A DNA stretch of 64,000 nucleotides from Nitrosococcus watsonii C-113 (lineage in GTDB: Bacteria > Pseudomonadota > Gammaproteobacteria > Nitrosococcales > Nitrosococcaceae): contig NC_014315.1 of NCBI RefSeq assembly GCF_000143085.1, positions 2,758,001 to 2,822,000 on the forward strand, given 5' to 3'. Both the position numbers and the translations under genes were made by a program. This document shows positions 20,162 to 27,905 of this stretch, piece by piece. Below the pieces are notes generated by a model. It was not told the origin of the DNA. It saw only the letters and a list, made by a program, of their open reading frames with translations, and did not search any database. Every line of letters starts with the position of its first letter. The first letter of the stretch is position 1.

Positions 20162-20985
20162 TAGTAGTTCGCATTAATAAATAGGACAATATGAGTTGAT
20201 CGGTTGTTGTCTCTTGCGGCATATCTTGCCTTCGTTTCATGGCCCCGAATGTTTTTCGATGGGATTTAAATCGGGTGAGTATGGCGGTAGCGAGATCACA
20301 TAGTGATAGTTCTTGGCCAGAATATCTTGAACGCGTTTATGGTTGTGAAATGACGCATTGTCCATGACCACGATGGTGGGTTCATGCAGCTCTTTCATCA
20401 GGCATTGTTCAACCCACATTTCAAAAAGCTGTGCATTGCACGATCCTTGAAACAGCATCAGCTCTTGATTTCGTCAAAGGTTTTACAGCCCTTCACCGTC
20501 CAGCCAGATGGCCTGTGTGTAGGGGTATCAAAGCCAGTCTCATCAACGTAAATCAGGTTCTTGAATCCAAACATTCGATGCTCGGCTTTGAGTTTCTCAC
20601 AAAACTCTTGCCTTTTCATCATGCAACGCTCTTTATACTGGCGTTCTTTTTTTTTTACGATCCCCAGCTTTTTCAACATCCGCCCCATTGAGCTGGTGTG
20701 AACATCAAAGATAGCAGCCCGTTCATGAAGATACAGACCAGGGCATTCCTGAGCATGTGCCTTGAGAACTATTTTATCGATCTTACCACGCCTAAAACCA
20801 TGCACCTTGGGCTGCCGATTATCCATGCCAAGCCTCCTGTAAAGGGTAGAACGTGCAACACAAAAATATGCGCCGCCTCTGTCCCGCTGCCGCCATTATT
20901 TACAAACGAGATTACGGCTTCTCTGAGGTCTATTGAATACGTCATCCGTAAACATAGCATGTAATCTTATTAAGGAGAACTACTA
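20162..20985 (-). mobile_element. IS630-family copy 2, internally deleted
   Basis: Inverted repeats TAGTAGTTCTCCTTAATAA (right side, minus strand) and TAGTAGTTCGCATTAATAA (left side) agree at 17 of 19 positions. The transposase starts MTYSIDLREAVISFVNNGGS near 20946, continues as MDNRQPKVHGFRRGK from 20826, keeps VDETGFD, and then breaks at about 20458. There a deletion joins it to the C-terminal part with MDNASFH and LNPIEKHSG. The C-terminal part matches copy 1 almost exactly, while the middle differs. Confidence 0.85.
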
Positions 20986-21046
20986 TAATAGTGCACCCAA
21001 TAATCAAAATAAATAGCAATATGAGAACAAACACAACTTTATGCAT
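20986..21046 (-). pseudogene. BamE/SmpA-like lipoprotein, 5' part with lipobox
   Basis: Minus-strand ATG at 21046, preceded by AGAG about 6 nt upstream, reads MHKVVFVLILLFILIIGCTI, a textbook lipoprotein signal with lipobox LIIGC. The IS630 element then interrupts it. Its continuation is at 17631 and below. The gene is almost certainly inactivated in this strain. Confidence 0.82.
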
Positions 21047-21508
21047 AAATTTCTCTTTCCCATGATTCAGAATAACAAAGACCCAAACCTAGCCTTATCT
21101 TCAAACATTACTTTATAGTCATTTGATCAACAAACTGACCTATTGATTGGAAATCATCAATCGCATTCTTAAAACGGCAGACTGCCTCTAGTAGCTTCGT
21201 CTTTTTACCAGCAAAATTTAACCATCTATTGGTATTACCTCTAAGACAAATATTGCTGCTGCATTGGCCCCGCCAATTTCTAGAGGCGCTATAAAATTTC
21301 TGGTTTGCGATGGGAGGTTGCCAGATTTTGCTTTATAAATTTATGCGCTCTGGGTAACTGACTTAATAGGGAAATAGCTGGAGTCGGTGCCCATACTGGT
21401 AAGCTTCTGGCAATTTAATTATTCTGAGATATATAAATATATATTTTGTAAGGAAAGGTAAAGAAATCAGATTTTATTTTATAACGCTATGTTAATATTA
21501 ATTCTATT
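21047..21508. other. 462-bp gap without a supported gene
   Basis: AT-rich. On the minus strand a frame of about 75 codons ending at 21108 is open but has no start codon or ribosome site and no family I recognise. It may be a gene remnant. The plus strand just before 21509 is very AT-rich and probably holds the promoter of the next lipoprotein gene. Confidence 0.4.
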
Positions 21509-22537
21509 ATGTCTAAAACAAAGTGCTTGTTGGCGGTTATGGGGCTCGCAATTCTAACCGCCTGTAGTAATTCCGACGACCAACCAGTAAGTAACGACTC
21601 CCATCATGATTTACAGAAAAAAACCATCTCTGGAATGGTAAGCTACCGGGAACGCATGGCACTTCCACCAAACACCACGGTACGGGTTGTTCTGGAAAAG
21701 ATTAACCAGGCTAGTGGAACTAGCCAACAAATAGCAGAGCAGGTTGTTGAGCCCAGTCACTCGGTACCTATCCCTTTCCGCTTAGAATACAAGCCGGTTC
21801 CATTGGAGAGTGATCATAAATTTTCGCTACAGGCGCAAATCCTCAAAGCAGATGGCCAATTACTATGGACAACGACAGTGCGTAAGGAGGTGAATCCTAA
21901 CGATCCCCCTCCATCCATTACGTTAACGCTGCATCGCGCCGCTTTCCAACAAGGACAGCTACCAAATTCAAAGAAAAAGCCTGCTCGCCCGTGGGTATTT
22001 GAGTGCCACGATCTTGCCTTTAGCGCAGTTAGCAGTCCCGACAAAATTACTCTCTATCTTCCCCAAGGCCGCAACGAGACATTAGCTCGAGTACGCGCCG
22101 CATCCGGCGCCAAATACGAAGGAAAGGAGATACTTTTTTGGAATAAGGGTAATAGCGCCATACTCGAGATCGGCGGTAAACGCTATCAGAATTGCCACCG
22201 CAACCAAGAACGCGAGGCGCGCATTCCAAGTACGTTCTGGCCTGTGGACTTCCATGCCACTGGCAATGAGCCTGGCTGGATAATAGAAATTGTTAAGGGA
22301 CACAGGGTCAATCTGCTGATGGATTATGGTAAGTCCAGGGTTTCCCTACCTTGGATAAATCCAAAAACAAGTGGTGAAAGCACCATCTACGAGACAAAAA
22401 CAGGGTCTCATAGACTACGGATCGTAATCGCACCAGAAGCCTGCATGGACAGCATGAGCGGTGAGCAGTTCGAAGCCCAAGTGATTCTCAAATTGGCGGA
22501 TAAAACATATCGAGGTTGCGGACGTTTCTTGGAATAG
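21509..22537 (+). CDS. Three-domain lipoprotein: YbaY/YscW, MliC-like and COG3650-like
   Basis: 342 residues with a lipoprotein signal ending ILTAC near residue 19. Residues 40-150 (ISGMVSYRERMALPPNTTVR, then LQAQILKADGQLLWTT) are a YbaY/YscW beta domain. Residues 165-235 (FECHDLAFSAVSSPDKITLY to RYQNC) resemble MliC-type lysozyme inhibitors, with paired Cys. Residues 250-342 (DFHATGNEPGWIIEI to YRGCGRFLE) match the COG3650-type domain. Probably an outer-membrane lipoprotein in the periplasm protecting the wall or the envelope. No operon partner is close. Lysozyme inhibition is an inference from the middle domain only. Confidence 0.72.
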   Translation: MSKTKCLLAVMGLAILTACSNSDDQPVSNDSHHDLQKKTISGMVSYRERMALPPNTTVRVVLEKINQASGTSQQIAEQVVEPSHSVPIPFRLEYKPVPLESDHKFSLQAQILKADGQLLWTTTVRKEVNPNDPPPSITLTLHRAAFQQGQLPNSKKKPARPWVFECHDLAFSAVSSPDKITLYLPQGRNETLARVRAASGAKYEGKEILFWNKGNSAILEIGGKRYQNCHRNQEREARIPSTFWPVDFHATGNEPGWIIEIVKGHRVNLLMDYGKSRVSLPWINPKTSGESTIYETKTGSHRLRIVIAPEACMDSMSGEQFEAQVILKLADKTYRGCGRFLE

Positions 22538-22719
22538 ACCGCCATATTAACGCCTGCCTTCTTATTCTGGGTACTTCAAGTATTTCAAAAGGTTTTTAAC
22601 TCGCTAATACTTACGCTGCCCAGAGGAAAAACTCCGCGCATCTTTTAAGATTAAAAGGATACCCTGTTAAAATAAGCATCCAAGCAATAGATTTGCGTTT
22701 ACAAATAAAGGAGGGCGCT

Positions 22720-23103
22720 ATGGCTGTGCAACTTAATCATACTATTGTGATGTCACGTAATCAGGAAGAGTCGGCAAAATTTCTGACTGAGATACTTGGA
22801 CTACCTGACGCTAAACGATTCGGTCCGTTCCTGGTGGTTGAAATGGACAACAAGGTAAATCTGGATTTCTATGAAACCGATGGCGACATCACCTCGCAAC
22901 ACTACGCTTTCCTCATTACAGAAACGGAATTTGATGAAATCTTCGCCCGACTTCGCGAACGTAATATTCGCTATTGGGCTGATCCAGGCCAAACCCAAGC
23001 AGATAAAATCAACCACAACGATGGTGGTCGCGGCCTATACTTTGAGGACCCTAATGGGCACCTTCTCGAAATTATCACCCGGCCCTATGGTGGCGGCAAC
23101 TAG
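22720..23103 (+). CDS. VOC-family protein (glyoxalase/bleomycin-resistance fold)
   Basis: Single 127-residue vicinal-oxygen-chelate protein: LNHTIVMSRNQEESAKFLTE at the N-terminus and GLYFEDPNGHLLEIITRPYG at the C-terminus. Potential metal ligands are His in LNHT, a mid-protein His (TSQHYAF) and Glu in LLEI. I use ATG 22720, 5 nt after AAGGAGG at 22708-22714, rather than the upstream in-frame ATG at 22693. Substrate is unknown. It sits alone between two unrelated transcription units. Confidence 0.82.
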   Translation: MAVQLNHTIVMSRNQEESAKFLTEILGLPDAKRFGPFLVVEMDNKVNLDFYETDGDITSQHYAFLITETEFDEIFARLRERNIRYWADPGQTQADKINHNDGGRGLYFEDPNGHLLEIITRPYGGGN

Positions 23104-23148
23104 GCTATGCTAAAGTTTTCGGCGGGGCTTTTGTTAATCGAATATTGA

Positions 23149-24639
23149 TTAAAATCTGTCCAGTTCTGGAAAAGGAAGTTTACCGTGATGAACATGCATG
23201 GCCCCGAATTCGGCACAGCGATGCAAAGTAGGAACGGCTTTCCCCGGATTAAGCAGGCCCTTGGGATCAAAGGCAGCTTTGAGGGCGTGGAATTGTTGTA
23301 GTTCAGCGGTGCCAAATTGGATACACATCTGGTTAATTTTTTCTACTCCTACCCCATGTTCGCCGGTGATAGTACCACCAACGGCAACACAAAGCTCCAA
23401 GATATTAGCTCCGAGTTGTTCAGCCCGCTCCAGCTCGCCAGGGCGATTAGCATCATAGAGGATGAGAGGGTGCAGGTTTCCGTCTCCCGCGTGGAAAACG
23501 TTAGCCACGGGCAGGCCAAACTCCTGGGAAAATTCGTTAATCCGCTCCAGGACCTGGGGCAAACGGTTACGGGGAATGGTCCCATCCATGCAGTAATAGT
23601 CGGGCGCTAGGCGGCCAACGGCCGGGAAAGCCGCTTTGCGCCCCTGCCATAATTTTGCCCGTTCTTGCTCATCCAGGGCCGTACGAATATCGACGGCGCC
23701 ATGGCTCAGCAGCAATTCCCGGACTTTGCGAATCTGATGAGAAACTTCCGCCTGGGTGCCGTCTAGCTCACATAGCAAAATGGCGGCGGCTTCCTGAGGA
23801 TAGCCCGCATGAACAAAATCCTCGGCGGCCCGGATCGCCAGATTATCCATCATCTCCAAACCCGCGGGAATGATGCCCGCGCTGATAATTCCCCCTACCG
23901 CGGCGCCCGCCTTGGCCACGTTATCGAAGGCCGCCAAAATTACCTGTGCCCGCTCGGGGAGGGGCAAAAGCCTGACCGTAACTTCAATGATAACTCCAAG
24001 CAGCCCTTCCGATCCCGTCATGAGGGCTAGCAGATCATAGCCAGGGGAATCAAGGGTTTCACTCCCCAGGACAATTTGCTCCCCCGTCATGGTCAGTATC
24101 TTTAATCCAAGGATATTATGCACCGTGAGACCATATTTAAGGCAGTGGACGCCGCCAGAGTTTTCTGCCACATTGCCGCCAATGGTACAGGCAATTTGCG
24201 AGGAAGGATCAGGAGCGTAATAAAGCCCGGCGGGAGCAGCTGCTTGAGAGATAGCCAGATTACGTACGCCTGGCTGCACCCGGGCTGTGCGGCTAACAGG
24301 GTCAATAGCAAGGATACGGTTAAATTTCGCAAGACTAAGCAGTACACCGTTTTTCAGGGGTAAGGCTCCTCCGGAAAGGCCGGTGCCCGCCCCTCGCGCC
24401 ACCACCGGAATATCCCGACTATGGCAAAGGCGCAGGATTTTTTGAACCTGCGCCACTGTTTCCGGTAAGACTACTATTCCGGGGAGGGCGCGATAGGCGG
24501 AAAGTCCATCACACTCATAAGGGCGCAGATCTTCCTCTTCAAAAAGAATAGCTTCTGGGGAAAGGAATGTACTGAATGCTTTAACGAGTTTACGCTTAGG
24601 GATGGAACGGCCGAAGATCTCATGAGTTGGCGACGACAA
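23149..24639 (-). CDS. glcD: Glycolate oxidase subunit GlcD (FAD-linked oxidase)
   Basis: Oxidises glycolate (or D-lactate) to glyoxylate. The 496-residue product has the PCMH-type FAD domain with VVARGAGTGLSGGALPL near 80-97 and DPSSQIACTIGGNVAENSGG. The C-terminal FAD-oxidase domain has VFHAGDGNLHPLI and GGTITGEHGVGVEK. Length is normal. glcE and glcF are not adjacent. It is divergent from a D-glycerate 3-kinase gene across 79 bp, which fits salvage of 2-phosphoglycolate formed by RuBisCO oxygenation. Confidence 0.92.
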   Translation of the reverse strand: MSSPTHEIFGRSIPKRKLVKAFSTFLSPEAILFEEEDLRPYECDGLSAYRALPGIVVLPETVAQVQKILRLCHSRDIPVVARGAGTGLSGGALPLKNGVLLSLAKFNRILAIDPVSRTARVQPGVRNLAISQAAAPAGLYYAPDPSSQIACTIGGNVAENSGGVHCLKYGLTVHNILGLKILTMTGEQIVLGSETLDSPGYDLLALMTGSEGLLGVIIEVTVRLLPLPERAQVILAAFDNVAKAGAAVGGIISAGIIPAGLEMMDNLAIRAAEDFVHAGYPQEAAAILLCELDGTQAEVSHQIRKVRELLLSHGAVDIRTALDEQERAKLWQGRKAAFPAVGRLAPDYYCMDGTIPRNRLPQVLERINEFSQEFGLPVANVFHAGDGNLHPLILYDANRPGELERAEQLGANILELCVAVGGTITGEHGVGVEKINQMCIQFGTAELQQFHALKAAFDPKGLLNPGKAVPTLHRCAEFGAMHVHHGKLPFPELDRF

Positions 24640-24718
24640 GGGGTCAACTCCTCTAGGACAATTGTATGTTCAATGATAAATCATAACATTTTACAGTCTT
24701 CTTGGAGGGAAAACAGAA

Positions 24719-25840
24719 TTGAAGAGTTCCGAATTGATGGAAGCGGATGAAGTCGCTCATGTTCTCCGTAGGCTAGGAAAAGGGGCGAAATTTGGTGATC
24801 TCGATGCCCGCGCCCGTTTGCTCCTAAAGCAATTAGAAAGGAAGACAGGCCAATTCTGGGGCGCCTCGGAGACAGCAGCAACCTATACCCAGCAGCTGCT
24901 AACGACTAAATGCCACCTGCTACCCTTAATTTATCCTGCCTTCAAGGCTAGATGCCGGCAGTTGCGGTTAAATCCTCCGCCACTAGCAACGCTTTGGCGG
25001 ATTTATCTCCCGCTAGCCCAGTGGCTAGTGATGCAGAGAGAAAAAAATCCCAAGGAGACATTTGTCCTTGGGGTAAGCGGAGCTCAAGGATCGGGCAAAT
25101 CTACCCTTTGTGGCCTGCTCCAGATTATTCTTGAGGCCGGTTTTGACCAACGGACGGCTATTTTATCCATCGATGATTTTTACCTTAGCCAGACTGAGCG
25201 CCGCCGTCTGGCGGATCAGGTCCATCCTCTTTTCCGGACCCGGGGGGTGCCAGGCACGCACGATATATCGCTGGCCATGGAAATATTGACATCCCTGAAA
25301 GAGGTAAACCAAAGCACCGTGACTTCACTGCCGGTTTTTGATAAGGCAACAGATAATCCTTTACCGCGGGAGAAATGGATCGCCTTTCAAGGAAAACCGG
25401 CTATCATTTTATTTGAAGGATGGTGTGTGGGGGCCAGGCCAGAACCTGAACCGCGTCTGGTTAAGCCTATGAATACTCTTGAGGCGGAGGAAGACCGGGA
25501 AGGAACGTGGCGCCATTATGTCAATCGGATGCTGGAGAATGAGTATGCACAGTTGTTTGGTTTATTGAATGCCCTGCTCTTCCTGGAAATACCCACCTTC
25601 GAGGTGGTTTATAGGCAGCGGCTGGAACAGGAACAACAACTTGCCCAACTATTGCAACAAAGGCAGGGCAGTAAGGAAGATCGGCGCACCATGAGCCCAT
25701 CAGAACTGCGGCATTTTATTATGCACTTTCAACGGCTGACGGAATACCTGTTAGATGAAATGCCAGGGCGGGCTGATCTCGTTCTGAAAATTGACGATTA
25801 TCGGCGGTTTCAGAGCGTTAAAATAAGATCCCGTACCTAG
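24719..25840 (+). CDS. D-glycerate 3-kinase-like P-loop kinase
   Basis: 373 residues. Walker A GAQGSGKST is at 121-129, a downstream ILSIDDFYLSQTER supplies the base-like Asp pair, and VHPLFRTRGVPGTHD and ILFEGWCVGARPE are hallmarks of the GLYK/Tda10 branch of the phosphoribulokinase/uridine-kinase superfamily. It phosphorylates D-glycerate to 3-phosphoglycerate. A GGAGGG ribosome site 9 nt upstream supports TTG at 24719; an ATG at 24737 is the alternative. Divergence from glcD supports a shared glycolate-glycerate salvage role. Confidence 0.86.
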   Translation: MKSSELMEADEVAHVLRRLGKGAKFGDLDARARLLLKQLERKTGQFWGASETAATYTQQLLTTKCHLLPLIYPAFKARCRQLRLNPPPLATLWRIYLPLAQWLVMQREKNPKETFVLGVSGAQGSGKSTLCGLLQIILEAGFDQRTAILSIDDFYLSQTERRRLADQVHPLFRTRGVPGTHDISLAMEILTSLKEVNQSTVTSLPVFDKATDNPLPREKWIAFQGKPAIILFEGWCVGARPEPEPRLVKPMNTLEAEEDREGTWRHYVNRMLENEYAQLFGLLNALLFLEIPTFEVVYRQRLEQEQQLAQLLQQRQGSKEDRRTMSPSELRHFIMHFQRLTEYLLDEMPGRADLVLKIDDYRRFQSVKIRSRT

Positions 25841-25886
25841 CTGGAGTCGCCAATCATTTAATTTAATAATTTCTCTCGAGCTTTCT

Positions 25887-26999
25887 TCAGAAGGCGGCTT
25901 CATGGTAAAGGATTTCCTGGGGCGTTTCTTTTTTTATAAGTTCTCCTCCCATCTGGCCCAGGGATAAACCTACGCTGAGGCCAATCACAAGCAGCAGGGC
26001 CGCGTATGGCCAGGACCATCCGTTACTGAAGCATAAGGGGAGAAGAAAAATAATGGCTCCCAAGATGGCGCCAACTATTGCAATCTTATAAGTATAATCG
26101 CTAAGAAAATAGCGTAACTCGTCCCACCAAGTAGTTGTCATCGACGTTGAGGAAAACTCTGTAGAAAGGCTTTTTTGCAGGATTTCCAGTCGTTCCTGCT
26201 GTTCTTCTTTGGGGATTTCCAATACTTCTTGGGGCGCATATTTTATTACCTTGTTCATATAACGTATTCTTGAGCTTACTCGTTCAGGAGCCTTGGAATG
26301 CAAGGCTTGAATTTTTTTTTGTATTACTTGGGAGCGGGACGATTTATCTTTTGCTGCTAAAAATGCTTTCAATTGAGATTCAATCTCATAGGTAGCTACA
26401 TCCCCAGCATGAGCCCTCATCAGTTCAGCCGGATGTACCAAAAGCATAGGGTTATGTTCTACCTCCTTTGCAGCAATCACATTCCCCACGCTGAGCCCGC
26501 CACCAATGGTAAGAGGCGCCCAAATGAGTATATCAATACCCATTTTCCGAAGCTGCTCTAACTCTAGTCTATCTTCTCGAATGGCTCTAAAGACAACAAT
26601 GAGCAGGCCAAGAAGGGCGCCCAGTGCGATTGCTGTCCAGGAAATTGTACCGCGCCTGCGCTTGGTTTCTTTATTCCAAGATTCAATGCGGGAATTAATT
26701 TCTTCTTCAAGGAGAAGCGCCCGTTGAAGCGCTTGCAACTGAGATAAGTCGCATATGATTCGGAGATAAGCTTTTAATTCCTTTACTTTCTGCACGAAAC
26801 CTTCCCTGTCTTCAGTAGTTTTGACAATGTGTTGCACAATTTGATGAGCTTTTAGAACCAAGGGTTCGCTCATATTTTGCTTGCTGGTGAGAAGATAATT
26901 TACCTGACGATAAAAGTCAGGGGGAAAAGTTTTAGTAGAAGCAATGAGCAGGGTAGGAATAAAAATTAATATGACTAATAGGGAAAAATAACGAATCAT
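25887..26999 (-). CDS. Unrecognised multi-pass membrane protein
   Basis: A 370-residue protein I cannot assign. Visible features are an N-terminal signal or anchor (residues 3-20) and a helical region to about 110. A membrane segment follows near 117-137 (TAIALGALLGLLIVVF), then a possible hydrophobic stretch near 155-170. A charged helical stretch runs from 190 to 300, and two strong membrane segments lie near 315-335 and 340-362. The layout suggests a helical domain between membrane anchors. The gene has its own transcription unit, converging with the glycerate kinase gene. Confidence 0.6.
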   Translation of the reverse strand: MIRYFSLLVILIFIPTLLIASTKTFPPDFYRQVNYLLTSKQNMSEPLVLKAHQIVQHIVKTTEDREGFVQKVKELKAYLRIICDLSQLQALQRALLLEEEINSRIESWNKETKRRRGTISWTAIALGALLGLLIVVFRAIREDRLELEQLRKMGIDILIWAPLTIGGGLSVGNVIAAKEVEHNPMLLVHPAELMRAHAGDVATYEIESQLKAFLAAKDKSSRSQVIQKKIQALHSKAPERVSSRIRYMNKVIKYAPQEVLEIPKEEQQERLEILQKSLSTEFSSTSMTTTWWDELRYFLSDYTYKIAIVGAILGAIIFLLPLCFSNGWSWPYAALLLVIGLSVGLSLGQMGGELIKKETPQEILYHEAAF

Positions 27000-27307
27000 T
27001 CTTTTGAAGAAGCAACTTTACTTTATAAATCCACCTTTGAATAAAGAAAAAACTTATGTTTTTGCAGTACTATATTATAAGTCCTTCTATATATCGCTAT
27101 AGTCTAATGGTCTAGCGGCGAGAATGGATGATTTCTATATCTGCTGAGAAATCGGATAGAGTCGTAGTCAGGGACCAACAGATCTTTAAACAATGTTCAT
27201 ACCTTAATCCATGAAATAGAGCGCCCACTTGCTATGCAAACGGGCGCTCTATAGTTATACGATTATACCCATCGTCATTAAATAAGGAATGTTATTAACC
27301 CGAACAA
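27000..27307. other. 308-bp gap with one perfect stem-loop
   Basis: Apart from the hairpin at 27217-27251 I see nothing coding. A TCTAATGGT string near 27107 looked like a tRNA D-loop, but no T arm or acceptor stem follows. Confidence 0.5.
27217..27251. terminator. Perfect 10-bp stem-loop
   Basis: Arms TAGAGCGCCC and GGGCGCTCTA are exactly complementary around a 15-nt loop. Located 56 bp beyond the stop of the minus-strand repeat gene (27308), it fits its transcription terminator, although the T run is short. Confidence 0.65.
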
Positions 27308-27619
27308 TTAGTAACCTCCCCCGCTACCAGAGCCTGATTGTCCTGGACGTTGCGTGGAACTTCCTCCTTCCATGCCCTTATGTTGGCCCTTGTCCATGCC
27401 TTCCATGCCCTTATGTTGGCCCTTGTCCATGCCTTCCATGCCCTTATGTTGGCCCTTGTCCATGCCTTCCATGCCCTTATGTTGGCCCTTGTCCATGCCT
27501 TCCATGCCCTTATGTTGGCCCTTGTCCATACCTTGATGCTGCTCCGCGGATAGTGTCGCGCTTGCTAGCATAAGGGATAAAGCAGCGGCGGAAATTAAAA
27601 GTAAATTTCTCTTTTTCAT
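27308..27619 (-). CDS. Secreted tandem-repeat protein (GMDKGQHKGME repeats)
   Basis: A 103-residue protein from ATG 27619, chosen because GGAG lies 7 nt upstream; an ATG at 27640 is possible. The signal peptide is MKKRNLLLISAAALSLMLAS, cleaved near ATLSA. The mature part is five copies of the 11-residue unit GMDKGQHKGME and a Gly/Ser-rich tail ending GSGSGGGY. His, Met, Asp and Lys density suggests metal binding or an intrinsically disordered periplasmic protein. It vaguely recalls the small secreted MXKDX-repeat proteins. Function is unknown. Confidence 0.75.
   Translation of the reverse strand: MKKRNLLLISAAALSLMLASATLSAEQHQGMDKGQHKGMEGMDKGQHKGMEGMDKGQHKGMEGMDKGQHKGMEGMDKGQHKGMEGGSSTQRPGQSGSGSGGGY
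27366..27530. repeat. Five tandem 33-bp repeats
   Basis: Unit begins CCTTCCATGCCCTTATG on the plus strand and occurs at 27366, 27399, 27432, 27465 and 27498. Copies are identical except for one base at the end of the last. Near-perfect DNA identity points to recent slippage or gene conversion, so copy number may vary between strains. Confidence 0.95.
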
Positions 27620-27862
27620 GAGTTGACTCCTTATTTTCATCAGTTAGAAATATGCCCTACATAGCTTTCAGTAGTTGGAATTAAGGGATCGTAATTCCCT
27701 TAAAAATTCTAAACTTTACTACTCGGTTTTCAAATGCCTCCTTTTTTCTTGGACTCAGGGCGGTTGAACTCAGTCACGAGCATCTTTTTTAAGAATAGTC
27801 ACTCTAGAAGGATAATTCTATACAGGTAAACCCTTAGTAAGAGGTCTAATACAATCAGACAT

Positions 27863-27899
27863 CATAGGAGTAACTTAATGAAAGAAAGTAACTCCTATG
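27863..27899. terminator. Stem-loop downstream of the first AI-2E-family gene
   Basis: CATAGGAGTAACTT pairs with AAGTAACTCCTATG with a single mismatch. It lies just after the stop (27906) of the minus-strand transporter gene, so it is its likely terminator, although there is no clear T tract. Confidence 0.6.
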
Positions 27900-27905
27900 G
27901 TTAAG

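Larger units (their letters stand above)
17632..20985. mobile_element. Composite IS630-type element carrying SDR, FMN-reductase and VOC genes
   Basis: Two IS630-family copies in inverted orientation (17632-18518 plus strand, 20162-20985 minus strand) bound three minus-strand genes. TA dinucleotides at 17630-17631 and 20986-20987 are the presumed target duplication. Removing the whole segment plus one TA fuses the two pieces of a lipoprotein gene in frame. The ends of the copies differ, so the element may have been built by successive insertions. Both transposases look broken, so it is probably immobile now. Confidence 0.8.

Noticed and set aside
27100-27180. tRNA-like string TCTAATGGTCTAGCGG
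   Set aside because: It resembles a D arm, but there is no GTTCGA-type T arm, anticodon stem or acceptor pairing in the right places.
27289-27573. Plus-strand repeat proteins (PYVGPCPCLPC and similar) opposite the 33-bp repeats
   Set aside because: They arise because the 33-bp unit is open in several frames. Only the minus-strand frame has a ribosome site and a signal peptide.
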